Positions 7,428 through 14,771 of a stretch of 14,771 bases of DNA are shown piece after piece. How positions within the stretch are numbered: the first letter of the stretch is position 1; each line of letters opens with the position of its first letter. The stretch covers positions 1-14,771 of the forward strand of contig CAKZXL010000067.1 in assembly GCA_937883885.1 (NCBI GenBank). Reading direction: 5' to 3'. The DNA is from an uncultured Aquincola sp. (lineage in GTDB: Bacteria; Pseudomonadota; Gammaproteobacteria; Burkholderiales; Burkholderiaceae). Below the pieces are notes generated by a model. It worked only from the letters and a program-made list of their open reading frames with translations. It had not been told where the DNA came from and did not search any database. Position numbers and translations under genes: made by a program.

Positions 7428-8435
7428 ATGAACATCATCATCCTCGACGACTACCAGGATGCGGTGCGCAAGCTGAAGTGCGCCTCGCTGCTCGAACCGC
7501 TGAACGCCAAGGTGTTCACCAACACGGTCAAGGGCATCGGCCAGCTGTCGGTGCGCCTGCGTGATGCCGATGTGCTGGTGCTGATCCGCGAACGCACCGC
7601 CTTCCCGCGCCAACTGCTGGAAAAACTGCCCAAACTCAAGCTCATCTCGCAAACCGGCAAGGTGGGCTCCCACATCGATGTCGAGGCCTGCACCCGGCTG
7701 GGCATCGCGGTGGCCGAAGGCACCGGCTCGCCGGTGGCGCCGGCCGAACTGACCTGGGCACTGATCATGGCCGCGATGCGCCGGCTGCCCCAGTACATCG
7801 GCAACCTCAAGCACGGCGCCTGGCAGCAGTCGGGCCTGAAGGCCGCCGGCATGCCGCCCAACTTCGGCGTCGGCCAGGTGCTGCGCGGCAAGACGCTGGG
7901 CATCTGGGGCTATGGCCGCATCGGCCAGCTGGTGGCGGGCTTCGGCCGCGCCTTCGGCATGCAGGTGGTGGTGTGGGGCCGTGAGCCTTCGCTGGAACGC
8001 GCCCGCGCCGACGGCCTGGCCACCGCGCCCAGCAAGGAAGCCTTCTTCGAAGGCTGCGACGTGCTGACCGTGCACCTGCGGCTGAACGACGCCACCCGCG
8101 GCATCGTCACGCTGGAAGACCTGTCGCGCATGAAGCCGACGGCGCTTTTCGTCAACACGTCGCGCGCCGAGCTGGTGGAAGAAAACGCGCTGGTGTCGGC
8201 GCTGAACAAGGGACGCCCCGGCCTGGCCGCGGTGGACGTGTTCGAGAGCGAACCCATCCTGCAAGGCCACCCGCTGCTGCGCCTGGAAAACGCCGTGTGC
8301 ACGCCGCACATCGGCTACGTGGAGCAGGACAGCTACGAGATGTACTTCGGCGCCGCGTTCCAGAACGTCGTCAACTTCGTCAACCAGCAGCCCACCAACC
8401 TGCTGAACCCTGAAGCCCTGCGGGTGCACCGGTGA
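7428..8435 (+). CDS. D-2-hydroxyacid dehydrogenase, NAD(P)-dependent
   Basis: A 335-residue member of the D-isomer-specific 2-hydroxyacid dehydrogenase family (the PdxB/SerA/LdhA superfamily), which interconverts 2-hydroxy and 2-oxo acids. The nucleotide-binding loop GYGRIG (G161-x-G163-xx-G166) sits in a Rossmann domain inserted in the catalytic domain. The expected catalytic residues are R246 (VNTSRAELVEE), Glu in VDVFESEP and H294 (TPHIGY). No C-terminal ACT domain is present, arguing against a long-form SerA; the physiological substrate cannot be read from sequence. ATG 7428 gives the usual N-terminus MNIIILDDYQDAVRKL; an in-frame ATG at 7416 would add MPGH. CACAAT at 7412-7417 resembles a -10 element but has no convincing -35. 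The stop lies in a GTGA overlap with the MFS gene, making this the first gene of a five-gene run. Confidence 0.9.
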   Translation: MNIIILDDYQDAVRKLKCASLLEPLNAKVFTNTVKGIGQLSVRLRDADVLVLIRERTAFPRQLLEKLPKLKLISQTGKVGSHIDVEACTRLGIAVAEGTGSPVAPAELTWALIMAAMRRLPQYIGNLKHGAWQQSGLKAAGMPPNFGVGQVLRGKTLGIWGYGRIGQLVAGFGRAFGMQVVVWGREPSLERARADGLATAPSKEAFFEGCDVLTVHLRLNDATRGIVTLEDLSRMKPTALFVNTSRAELVEENALVSALNKGRPGLAAVDVFESEPILQGHPLLRLENAVCTPHIGYVEQDSYEMYFGAAFQNVVNFVNQQPTNLLNPEALRVHR

Positions 8436-9634
8436 CCACCGCGCCGCGGGCCGCCGGTGAAGTTCCGGCCGGGGCGCTGCGCTGGTCGCTGCTGTTCGGC
8501 AACTTTGCGATCGGTTGCGGTGTGATGGTCACCGCAGGCTCACTCAACGACCTCACCCGCTCGCTGCAGGTGAGCGTGGCCGTCGGCGGACAATTGATCA
8601 CCATCGCCGCGGCGGTGCTGGCCTTCGGCGCGCCGCTGCTGGCAGCAGCCGTCGGCGGCTTCGACCGGCGGCGGCTGCTCACCTTGTCGCTGGCGTGGTA
8701 CGCCATCGGCCATGCGCTGTCGGCCTTGATGCCCAGCTACGCGGCACTCATGCCGGTGCGCGCCGCCAGCGTGCTGGCCGCAGCCGTGTTCACGCCGCAG
8801 GCGGCGGCCACCGCCGCCTGGCTGGCCCCGCCAGCGGCACGCGGGCGGCTCATCACTTTCATCTTCCTGGGCTGGTCGGTGGCCAGCGTGCTGGGCATGC
8901 CGGTGCACAGCTTCATCGGCGAAACCTTCGGCTGGCGCTATGCCTTTGGCGTGGTGGCCCTGCTGTCGGCCGTGGCCGCCGCATGGGTGTGGCAGGTGGT
9001 GCCCGATGGCGTGCGCCCGCCCGCGATGAGCCTGCGCTCCTGGCGCGAGGTGGTCACCCACCCGGCGCTGATGGCCATGGTGCTGGTCACGGCCCTGTCG
9101 GCCGCCGGGCAGTTCACCGTGTTTTCGTACTTCGCGCCCTACTACCGGCAGGTGCTGGGCGCCAGCGGCGGCCAGACCAGCCTGATGTTCTTCTGGTTCG
9201 GCGCCTTCGGCCTGCTGGGCAATGTGCTGCTGTCGCGCAACGTCGATCGCTTCGGCGCCTCGCGCGCGGTGGCATTGGCGCTGGCGGGCATGGCCTTGTC
9301 GCTCCTGCTGTGGCCGCTGGGCACGTCGTTGATGGCCATGGCCCTGGTGCTGGTGCCTTGGGCGCTGGGCTGCTTCTCGTGCAACTCGGCGCAGCAGGCG
9401 CGGCTGGGGCAGGCGGCGCCGGCCTGGGCCGGGGCGCTGATGGCACTCAACACCTCGGCCATCTATCTGGGCCAGGCGGTGGGCGCAGCCGGTGGCGGCG
9501 CGCTGGTGGCGGCCCATGCCGGCGAGCTTGGCGCCGCGGCTTTCGGCCCGTTCCACTGGGTGGGGCTGGCCTGGCTGGTGCTGGCCATCGCCCTGAGCGC
9601 CTGGGCCACCCGAAGGATGCACAACCATGTCTGA
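8432..9634 (+). CDS. Major facilitator superfamily transporter (DHA1/AraJ-like)
   Basis: A 400-residue integral inner-membrane protein with about twelve hydrophobic segments in two halves, typical of MFS drug:proton or sugar efflux permeases. The loop AVGGFDRRRLLTLSLAW between segments 2 and 3 matches MFS motif A (G-x-x-x-D-R-x-x-R-R) in modified form, and LGWSVASVLGMPVHSFIGETFGWRYAF resembles the DHA1 segment 4-5 region of AraJ/YdhP-like proteins. The start is GTG 8432, overlapping the upstream stop as GTGA; no convincing ribosome-binding site is seen, so translation is probably coupled. The end overlaps the first chrA by 8 bp. Substrate is unknown; neighbours give no single clear pathway. 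Confidence 0.9.
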   Translation: MTTAPRAAGEVPAGALRWSLLFGNFAIGCGVMVTAGSLNDLTRSLQVSVAVGGQLITIAAAVLAFGAPLLAAAVGGFDRRRLLTLSLAWYAIGHALSALMPSYAALMPVRAASVLAAAVFTPQAAATAAWLAPPAARGRLITFIFLGWSVASVLGMPVHSFIGETFGWRYAFGVVALLSAVAAAWVWQVVPDGVRPPAMSLRSWREVVTHPALMAMVLVTALSAAGQFTVFSYFAPYYRQVLGASGGQTSLMFFWFGAFGLLGNVLLSRNVDRFGASRAVALALAGMALSLLLWPLGTSLMAMALVLVPWALGCFSCNSAQQARLGQAAPAWAGALMALNTSAIYLGQAVGAAGGGALVAAHAGELGAAAFGPFHWVGLAWLVLAIALSAWATRRMHNHV

Positions 9635-10226
9635 ACCGCTGGTGCCCACGCTGGACACCCAGGCGCTGCCCCGCCCTGCCGGCCCGCGCGACCTCTTCCG
9701 GGCCTTCACCCGCATGAGCCTGATGGGCTTCGGCGGCGTGCTGCCGGTGGCCCAGCATGAACTGGTGGAACGCCGCCGCTGGCTCACACGCGAAGACTTC
9801 GTCGAGCTGCTGTCCATCGGCCAGGTGCTGCCCGGCCCCAACATCGTCAACGTGGCCCTGATGCTGGGCGACCGCTTCTTCGGCTGGCGCGGCGCGGCTG
9901 CGGCCGTCGGCGGCTTGCTGGGCGTGCCCATGCTGCTGGTGATGAGCCTGGCCATCCTCTACAACGGTTTTTCGCAGCACCCGATGGTGTCGGGCGCGCT
10001 GCGCGGCATGGGCGCGGTGTCGGCGGGGCTGGTGCTGTCCACCGCCGTCAAGCTGCTGCCGGCGCTCAGGAAGAACCCGATGGGCCGGCCGATGTGCGCG
10101 CTGGTGGCCGTGGCCACGGTGGCGCTGATCGCCGGCTGGCGGGTGCCGCTGGGCTGGGTGGTGGCCGGGGTGGGCGGTGGCGCCTGCCTGGTCGCCTGGT
10201 GGGCCCTGGGAAAGCAGGCGCGATGA
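9627..10226 (+). CDS. Chromate transporter family protein, first half-size ChrA subunit
   Basis: A 199-residue membrane protein of the CHR (chromate ion transporter) family, single-domain type. Signature motifs are FTRMSLMGFGG with GFGG at 34-37 and GQVLPGPN with PGPN at 69-72, followed by several hydrophobic segments. Long ChrA proteins fuse two such domains and export chromate; short ones are usually encoded in pairs and are thought to work together. The ATG overlaps the MFS stop by 8 bp and has an AAGGA ribosome-binding site at 9613-9617. The stop overlaps the next ATG (ATGA). No chrB-like regulator is present here, so chromate as the natural substrate is uncertain; another oxyanion is possible. 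Confidence 0.9.
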   Translation: MSEPLVPTLDTQALPRPAGPRDLFRAFTRMSLMGFGGVLPVAQHELVERRRWLTREDFVELLSIGQVLPGPNIVNVALMLGDRFFGWRGAAAAVGGLLGVPMLLVMSLAILYNGFSQHPMVSGALRGMGAVSAGLVLSTAVKLLPALRKNPMGRPMCALVAVATVALIAGWRVPLGWVVAGVGGGACLVAWWALGKQAR

Positions 10227-10777
10227 GCTGGCTGGTTGGCACCCATGGCTTGACGCTGGCCGACTGGCTGGGCGTGTTCGTGCAGTTCATGCTGCTGTCG
10301 ACACTGGCGATTGGCGGCGCCATTGCCACCGCGCCCGACATGCACCGTTACCTGGTCAACCAGCACGGCTGGCTGACCGACGCGCAGTTCACCTCCTCCA
10401 TCGCGCTGGCGCAGGCCGCGCCGGGGCCCAACGTGCTGTTCATCCCGGTGCTGGGCTACGGCATGGGCGGCCTGCTGGGGGCGGCGGTGATGCTGCTGGG
10501 CAGCCTGATTCCCAGCACCACGCTGGCCCTGACCGCCACCCGCTGGGGCACGCAGCGGCGCGACACCCGCGGCGTGCGCGCCTTCGTGGCCGGCATGGCG
10601 CCGGTGACGCTGGGGCTGCTGCTGTCCACCGGCTGGGTGCTCACCGAACCGTCGCGCGGCCACCTCGGCGCCATGCTGCTGGTGGGCGTGACCGTGCTGG
10701 TGATGTGGCGCACCAAGCTCAGCCCGATCTGGATGGTGGCGCTGGGTGCGCTGGTGGGGGTGCTGGGATGGGCATGA
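10223..10777 (+). CDS. Chromate transporter family protein, second half-size ChrA subunit
   Basis: A 184-residue membrane protein of the same CHR domain family, partner of the preceding gene. FMLLSTLAIGGAIATAPDMHRYLV carries a shortened GG motif (31-32) in place of GFGG, and ALAQAAPGPN carries PGPN at 67-70; four to five further hydrophobic segments follow. ATG 10223 gives an ATGA overlap with the first subunit, implying equimolar, coupled synthesis, as expected for a two-protein transporter equivalent to a full-length ChrA. The frame is open upstream to about 10094, but that region lies inside the first subunit. The stop overlaps the oxidoreductase start (ATGA). Confidence 0.88.
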   Translation: MSWLVGTHGLTLADWLGVFVQFMLLSTLAIGGAIATAPDMHRYLVNQHGWLTDAQFTSSIALAQAAPGPNVLFIPVLGYGMGGLLGAAVMLLGSLIPSTTLALTATRWGTQRRDTRGVRAFVAGMAPVTLGLLLSTGWVLTEPSRGHLGAMLLVGVTVLVMWRTKLSPIWMVALGALVGVLGWA

Positions 10778-11784
10778 CGACGAGCCAGCCGGTGCGCTGG
10801 GGCATTCTCTCCACCGCCGGCATCGCGCTGCGGCGGGTGATCCCGGTGCTGCAGCAGAACCCGGCGCTGATGGAGGTGCGGGCCATCGCCTCGCGCCAGC
10901 AGGCTGCGGCCGAAGGCGCGGCGCAGGCACATGGCATTGCGCTGGCCTACGGCAGCTACGAGGCGCTGCTGGCCGACCCCGACATCGACGCCATCTACAA
11001 CCCGCTGCCGAACCACCTGCACGTGCCGCTGACGCTGGCAGCGCTGCAGGCCGGCAAGCATGTGCTGTGCGAAAAGCCGTTCGCGATGAACGCCGCCGAG
11101 CTGGCGGCGCTGCGGCCCTATGCCACGCAGCTGCACATCCGCGAAGCCTTCATGGTGCGCCACCACCCGCAATGGGCCGCCGTGCGCCGCGAGTTGCGCG
11201 CCGGCGCCCTGGGCACGCTGCGCTTCATGCAGGTGCCCTTCGGCTACTTCAACACCGATGCCGCCAATATCCGCAACCGGCCCGAGGCCGGCGGCGGCGC
11301 GCTTTACGACATCGGCTGCTATGCCGTGGCGGCGGCACGCTGGTGCTTCGAGCGTGAGCCGCTGCGCGTGGCCTGCAGCATCGACCGCGACGCCGACTTC
11401 GGCACCGACCGTCTGTGCAGCGCGCTGCTGGACTTTGGTGCCGAGGGGCAGATGGTGTTCAGCGTCAGCACCCAGGCCCACCGCTACCAGCGGCTGCACC
11501 TGGTGGGCACCCAGGGTCGGCTGGAGATGGAGATGCCCTTCAATGCGCCGCAGGGTGCGGCCAGCCGCTATTGGGTGGAAGACGCCAGCGGACTGCGCAC
11601 CATCGACCTGCCGCCCGCCGACCAGTACCTGCTGCAGATGGAAAGCTTCTCACGCGCGGTGCGGGAAGAAGCTCCCACCGCTGCCGGCCTGGACGAAGCC
11701 GAAGCCGGCATGCGGGTGATCGACGCGCTGTTCGCCTCGGCCGCCAGCGGGCGGTTCGAGGCGGTGAGACGACAAGCGGGTTAG
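10774..11784 (+). CDS. Gfo/Idh/MocA family NAD(P)-dependent oxidoreductase
   Basis: A 336-residue soluble dehydrogenase of the Gfo/Idh/MocA family, which oxidises or reduces sugars, cyclitols and related diols. The N-terminal Rossmann fold starts with WGILSTAGIALR, followed by IDAIYNPLPNHLH and the family signature EKP at 100-102 (HVLCEKPFAMN). The C-terminal alpha/beta domain contains GGGALYDIGCYAV, matching the conserved G-G-G-x-L-x-D-x-G-x-Y/H segment with the catalytic-region Asp. Two starts are possible: ATG 10774 (ATGA overlap with the ChrA stop, chosen here) or ATG 10768, two residues longer with GGGGG at 10756-10760. It closes the five-gene run. The TAG stop overlaps the purL stop tail to tail, leaving no room for a separate terminator. 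Substrate is not determinable. Confidence 0.9.
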   Translation: MTTSQPVRWGILSTAGIALRRVIPVLQQNPALMEVRAIASRQQAAAEGAAQAHGIALAYGSYEALLADPDIDAIYNPLPNHLHVPLTLAALQAGKHVLCEKPFAMNAAELAALRPYATQLHIREAFMVRHHPQWAAVRRELRAGALGTLRFMQVPFGYFNTDAANIRNRPEAGGGALYDIGCYAVAAARWCFEREPLRVACSIDRDADFGTDRLCSALLDFGAEGQMVFSVSTQAHRYQRLHLVGTQGRLEMEMPFNAPQGAASRYWVEDASGLRTIDLPPADQYLLQMESFSRAVREEAPTAAGLDEAEAGMRVIDALFASAASGRFEAVRRQAG

Positions 11785-14771
11785 CCCAACGCCCTGCGTG
11801 CGTTGTGGAACATCCGCAGCCACGGGCTGTGGGCCGACACATCTCCGGCGGCCCAGCTCATTTGCACGTTGCGGAACACGCGCTCGGGGTGGGGCATCAG
11901 CGCGGTGAAGCGGCCGTCGGCCGTGGTCACCGAGGTGAGGCCGCCCGGGCTGCCGTTGGGGTTGGCCGGGTAGGCTTCGGTCGGCTGGCCGCGATGGTCG
12001 ACGTAGCGCATCGCGCGCTGCACCCGCGCCGCGTCACCGCGCTGCGAGAAGTCGGCAAAGCCCTCGCCGTGCGACACGACGATGGGCAGGCGGCTGCCGG
12101 CCATGCCGGTGAAGAACACGCTGGGGCTTTGCAGCACTTCCACCATCGCCAGCCGCGCCTCGAACTGCTCGCTCTTGTTGCGGGTGAACTTGGGCCAGGC
12201 ATCGGCGCCCGGGATGATGGACGACAGCGCGGCCAGCATCTGACAGCCGTTGCACACGCCCAGCGCCAGCGTGTCGGTACGGCCGAAGAAGGCGGCAAAG
12301 GCCTCGGCCAGCTGCGGGTTGAACAGGATGGACCGCGCCCAGCCTTCACCCGCGCCCAGCGTGTCGCCGTAACTGAAGCCGCCGCAGGCCACGAAGCCCT
12401 GGAACTGGTCCAGCCGCGCGCGGCCGGCCTGCAGGTCGCTCATGTGCACGTCGAAGGTCTCGAAGCCGGCCAGCGACATCGCATACGCCATCTCGACGTG
12501 GCTGTTGACGCCCTGCTCGCGCAGGATGGCCATCTTCGGCTTGGCGCCGCCGATGCCCACCAGCGGCGCCATCTGCGTCACCGCTTCCTGCGGGTCGAAG
12601 CTCAGGTGCTGGTGCAGGCCGGTGTCGTCGGCCAGGCCGACGGCGGCATGCTCGGCATCGGCACAGGCCGGGTTGTCGCGCAGCCGCGCGATGCGCCAGC
12701 TCACCTCGTCCCACACCTGGTGCAGCTGCTGCAGCGGCGCGCTGTACACCGCCTTGGCGTCACGGTAGACCTCGACCACACCCTTGGTGTTGGGCTTGCC
12801 GATCACATGGCTGTGGCGGCTGAGGCCGTGGGCACGCAGCGTGGCCATCACCGCATCGCGGTCGGCCGTCTTCACCTGGACGACGGCGCCCAGCTCTTCG
12901 TTGAACAGCGCCTGCAGCGTCAGCTCGTTGCGGCGCTCGCCGACCTGGGTGGCCCAGTTCTTCGAGTCGCCGTATTCGGCGCGGCTGTCGCTGATGCCGT
13001 CGCTGTCGGTCACCAGCAGGTCCACGTTAAGGCTCACGCCCAGGTGGCCGGCGAAGGCCATCTCGCACACCGTGGCCCACAGGCCGCCGTCGCCGCGGTC
13101 GTGGTAGGCCAGCAGCTGGCCGGCGCTGCGCAGCGCGTTGATGGCCTGCACCAGCGCCTTCAGCTGCGCCGGATCGTCGAGGTCGGGCACCGCATCGCCG
13201 AACTGCTGCAGCGTCTGCGCCAGGATGGAGCCGCCCATGCGGCGCCGGCCCTGGCCGAGGTCGATCAGGATCAGCGTGGTGTCGCCGGCCTGCAGCTGCG
13301 GCGTCAGGGTGCCGCGCACGTCATCGAGCGTGACGAAGGCGGTGACCACCAGCGACACCGGTGCAACCACCTGTTTGGTTTCGCCGCCTTCGCTCCAGCG
13401 GGTGCGCATGGACAGCGAATCCTTGCCCACCGGCACGCCGATGCCCAGCGCCGGGCACAGCTCCAGGCCCACGGCCTTGACGGTGTCGTACAGCGCGGCG
13501 TCTTCGCCCGGCTCGCCGCAGGCGGCCATCCAGTTGCAGCTGAGCTTGACGCGCGGCAGGTCGATGGGCGCGGCCAGCAGGTTGGTGATGGACTCGGCCA
13601 CCGCCATGCGGCCCGAGGCCGGTGCGTCCAGCACCGCCAGCGGCGTGCGCTCGCCCATGGCCATGGCTTCGCCGCGGAAGCCGGCAAAGTCGGCCAGCGT
13701 CACCGCCACATCGGCCACCGGCACCTGCCAGGGACCCACCATCTGGTCGCGGTGGCTGAGGCCACCCACGCTGCGGTCGCCGATGGTGATGAGGAAGCGC
13801 TTGCTGGCCACCGTGGGGTGGCGCAACACGTCCAGCGCCGCCTGTTCCAGTGAGACGCCGGTGAGGTCCAGCGCCGCCTGCGTGCGCGGCAGGCGCTGGA
13901 CGTCGCGGTGCATCTTGGGCGGCTTACCCAGCAGCACGTCCATCGGCATGTCGATCACGCGCTCGCCGCCGGGGCCGTCTTCCAGCACCAGCTCACGGTC
14001 GCTGGTGGCCACGCCCACCACGGCGAAGGGGCAACGCTCGCGTGCGGCCATGGCCTCGAACAGCGGCAGGCCGGCCGGGTCGAGCGCGATGACGTAGCGC
14101 TCCTGGCTTTCGTTGCACCAGATTTCCTTGGGCGCCAGGCCGGTTTCTTCCAGCGGCACCTTGCGAAGGTCGAAGGTGGCGCCCTGGCCGGCGCCGTCCA
14201 CCAGCTCGGGGAAAGCATTGCTGATGCCGCCCGCACCCACGTCGTGGATGGCCAGGATGGGGTTGCCGCCGCCCCAGGCGGCGACGGGCCGCTCCCGAGC
14301 CGCCTGCGCCCCCTCGGGGGGCTCGGCCGACGTGTCGGCCTTGGGGGCACCAAGACTCCAGCAGTGGTTGATCACCTCCTGCGCACGCCGTTCGATCTCC
14401 GGATTGCCACGCTGCACCGAGTCGAAGTCGAGTGCCGCCACGTTGGTGCCAGCCGCCATCGAGCTGGCGGCGCCGCCGCCCATGCCGATGCGCATGCCGG
14501 GGCCGCCCAGCTGAATGAGCAGGGTGCCGGGGCCGAAAGGCAGCTTCTTGGTCTGGTCGGCGCGGATGGACCCCAGGCCGCCCGCGATCATGATGGGCTT
14601 GTGGTAGCCGCGCCGCTGGCCGTCCACCGTCTGCTCGAACACGCGGAAGTAGCCGCCCAGGTTGGGCCGGCCGAACTCGTTGTTGAACGCGGCGCCGCCC
14701 AGCGGGCCTTCGATCATGATGTCCAGCGCGCTGGCGATGTGCTCGGGCTTGCCGTAGGGCTGGCGCTCCCA
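11781..14771 (-). CDS. purL: Phosphoribosylformylglycinamidine synthase, single-chain (5' part beyond window)
   Basis: Large single-chain PurL (FGAM synthase), which makes formylglycinamidine ribonucleotide from FGAR, ATP and glutamine in purine synthesis. 996 residues are visible; compared with E. coli PurL (1295), about 325 N-terminal residues lie past the right edge. The frame is open to the edge (WERQPYGKPEHIASALDI), so the ATG at 14717 is internal. Visible parts are the rest of the first AIRS-like half (NNEFGRPNLGGYF, HDVGAGGISNAFPELV, WCNESQERYV), the second half (LITIGDRSVGG, MVGPWQVPVA, CNWMAACGEPGEDA, VPVGKDSLSM, AYHDRGDGGL, ALFNEELGAV) and a C-terminal glutamine amidotransferase with the nucleophile Cys in GVCNGCQM (codon 12254-12252) and the catalytic His-Glu in MPHPER. 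An unusual in-frame insertion occurs between CWSLG and NPILAIHD (see the repeat entry). The reading frame is otherwise intact. Confidence 0.97.
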   Translation of the reverse strand, partial: WERQPYGKPEHIASALDIMIEGPLGGAAFNNEFGRPNLGGYFRVFEQTVDGQRRGYHKPIMIAGGLGSIRADQTKKLPFGPGTLLIQLGGPGMRIGMGGGAASSMAAGTNVAALDFDSVQRGNPEIERRAQEVINHCWSLGAPKADTSAEPPEGAQAARERPVAAWGGGNPILAIHDVGAGGISNAFPELVDGAGQGATFDLRKVPLEETGLAPKEIWCNESQERYVIALDPAGLPLFEAMAARERCPFAVVGVATSDRELVLEDGPGGERVIDMPMDVLLGKPPKMHRDVQRLPRTQAALDLTGVSLEQAALDVLRHPTVASKRFLITIGDRSVGGLSHRDQMVGPWQVPVADVAVTLADFAGFRGEAMAMGERTPLAVLDAPASGRMAVAESITNLLAAPIDLPRVKLSCNWMAACGEPGEDAALYDTVKAVGLELCPALGIGVPVGKDSLSMRTRWSEGGETKQVVAPVSLVVTAFVTLDDVRGTLTPQLQAGDTTLILIDLGQGRRRMGGSILAQTLQQFGDAVPDLDDPAQLKALVQAINALRSAGQLLAYHDRGDGGLWATVCEMAFAGHLGVSLNVDLLVTDSDGISDSRAEYGDSKNWATQVGERRNELTLQALFNEELGAVVQVKTADRDAVMATLRAHGLSRHSHVIGKPNTKGVVEVYRDAKAVYSAPLQQLHQVWDEVSWRIARLRDNPACADAEHAAVGLADDTGLHQHLSFDPQEAVTQMAPLVGIGGAKPKMAILREQGVNSHVEMAYAMSLAGFETFDVHMSDLQAGRARLDQFQGFVACGGFSYGDTLGAGEGWARSILFNPQLAEAFAAFFGRTDTLALGVCNGCQMLAALSSIIPGADAWPKFTRNKSEQFEARLAMVEVLQSPSVFFTGMAGSRLPIVVSHGEGFADFSQRGDAARVQRAMRYVDHRGQPTEAYPANPNGSPGGLTSVTTADGRFTALMPHPERVFRNVQMSWAAGDVSAHSPWLRMFHNARRALG
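14265..14348 (-). repeat. In-frame palindrome-rich insertion element inside purL
   Basis: 84 bp (28 codons) separate the conserved PurL blocks CWSLG and NPILAIHDVGAGG, where E. coli has only two residues. The DNA is built of inverted repeats on the plus strand: GCCCCC (14308-14313) with GGGGGC (14317-14322); CCGAGC (14295-14300) with GCTCGG (14321-14326); and GGCCGAC (14325-14331) with GTCGGCC (14334-14340). The encoded peptide is Pro/Ala/Glu-rich and polar (for example SAEPPEGAQAARERP), as expected for a surface loop. A dispersed palindromic repeat that inserted without breaking the frame is the favoured explanation; a lineage-specific loop expansion is the alternative. Confidence 0.65.

Noticed and set aside
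7370..7430. Promoter for the five-gene run built on TTGACC (7375-7380) and CACAAT (7412-7417)
   Set aside because: The two hexamers are 31 bp apart, and neither has a good partner at 16-18 bp.
8540..9955. Long minus-strand open frame (471 codons) opposite the MFS and chrA genes
   Set aside because: It has a His/Arg/Gln-rich shadow composition and spans two well-supported membrane-protein genes on the other strand.
11415..13853. Very long plus-strand open frame (812 codons) opposite purL
   Set aside because: It is the antisense shadow of the conserved purL frame in GC-rich DNA; its translation is a His/Gln/Arg/Val-rich string with no recognisable domain.
14265..14348. Frameshift or sequencing error as an explanation for the PurL insertion
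   Set aside because: The segment is a multiple of three, has no stop, and conserved PurL sequence resumes in the same frame on both sides.

Overview
The window is about 70% G+C, almost fully coding, and its genes are packed with ATGA, TGATG and GTGA start/stop overlaps. Gene content (YheS-type ABC-F protein, 2-Cys OhrR with Ohr, LexA with the beta-proteobacterial linker, paired short ChrA proteins, long single-chain PurL) and protein similarity point to a beta-proteobacterium of the order Burkholderiales, probably near Rubrivivax, Leptothrix or Roseateles. This placement rests on remembered family sequences, not on a search. No tRNA, rRNA, CRISPR array, insertion sequence or phage gene was seen.

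Layout. (1) 2-3335, plus strand: end of dapE (lysine and diaminopimelate synthesis), prmB (ribosomal protein L3 glutamine methylation) and yheS (ribosome-associated ABC-F ATPase), joined by overlapping start and stop codons. (2) 3348-4407, plus: a GC-rich hairpin, an AT-rich operator and promoter, then ohrR and ohr, a self-contained organic hydroperoxide sensing and detoxifying unit. (3) 4423-5379, minus: a cytoplasmic L-asparaginase converging on ohr and diverging from lexA. (4) 5391-6452, plus: two tandem SOS boxes, lexA, and a small helix-hairpin-helix protein whose start overlaps the lexA stop. (5) 6453-7378, plus: a perfect 11-bp hairpin, then two unrecognised small genes that look like diverged tandem paralogues. 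(6) 7428-11784, plus: a tightly overlapping five-gene set: D-2-hydroxyacid dehydrogenase, MFS transporter, two half-size ChrA transporters and a Gfo/Idh/MocA oxidoreductase. (7) 11781-14771, minus: most of purL (purine synthesis), which runs off the right edge and overlaps the oxidoreductase tail to tail by 4 bp.

Most of the window is ordinary chromosomal housekeeping and stress-response sequence. The points most worth following are: an in-frame insertion of about 28 residues in PurL, encoded by a palindrome-rich GC element that looks like a dispersed repeat able to sit inside coding sequence; the paralogous pair of unknown small proteins after lexA; the lexA-HhH gene coupling; the SOS boxes shared by lexA and the divergent asparaginase gene; and an ohrR promoter that appears to give a leaderless transcript under an OhrR-type operator.
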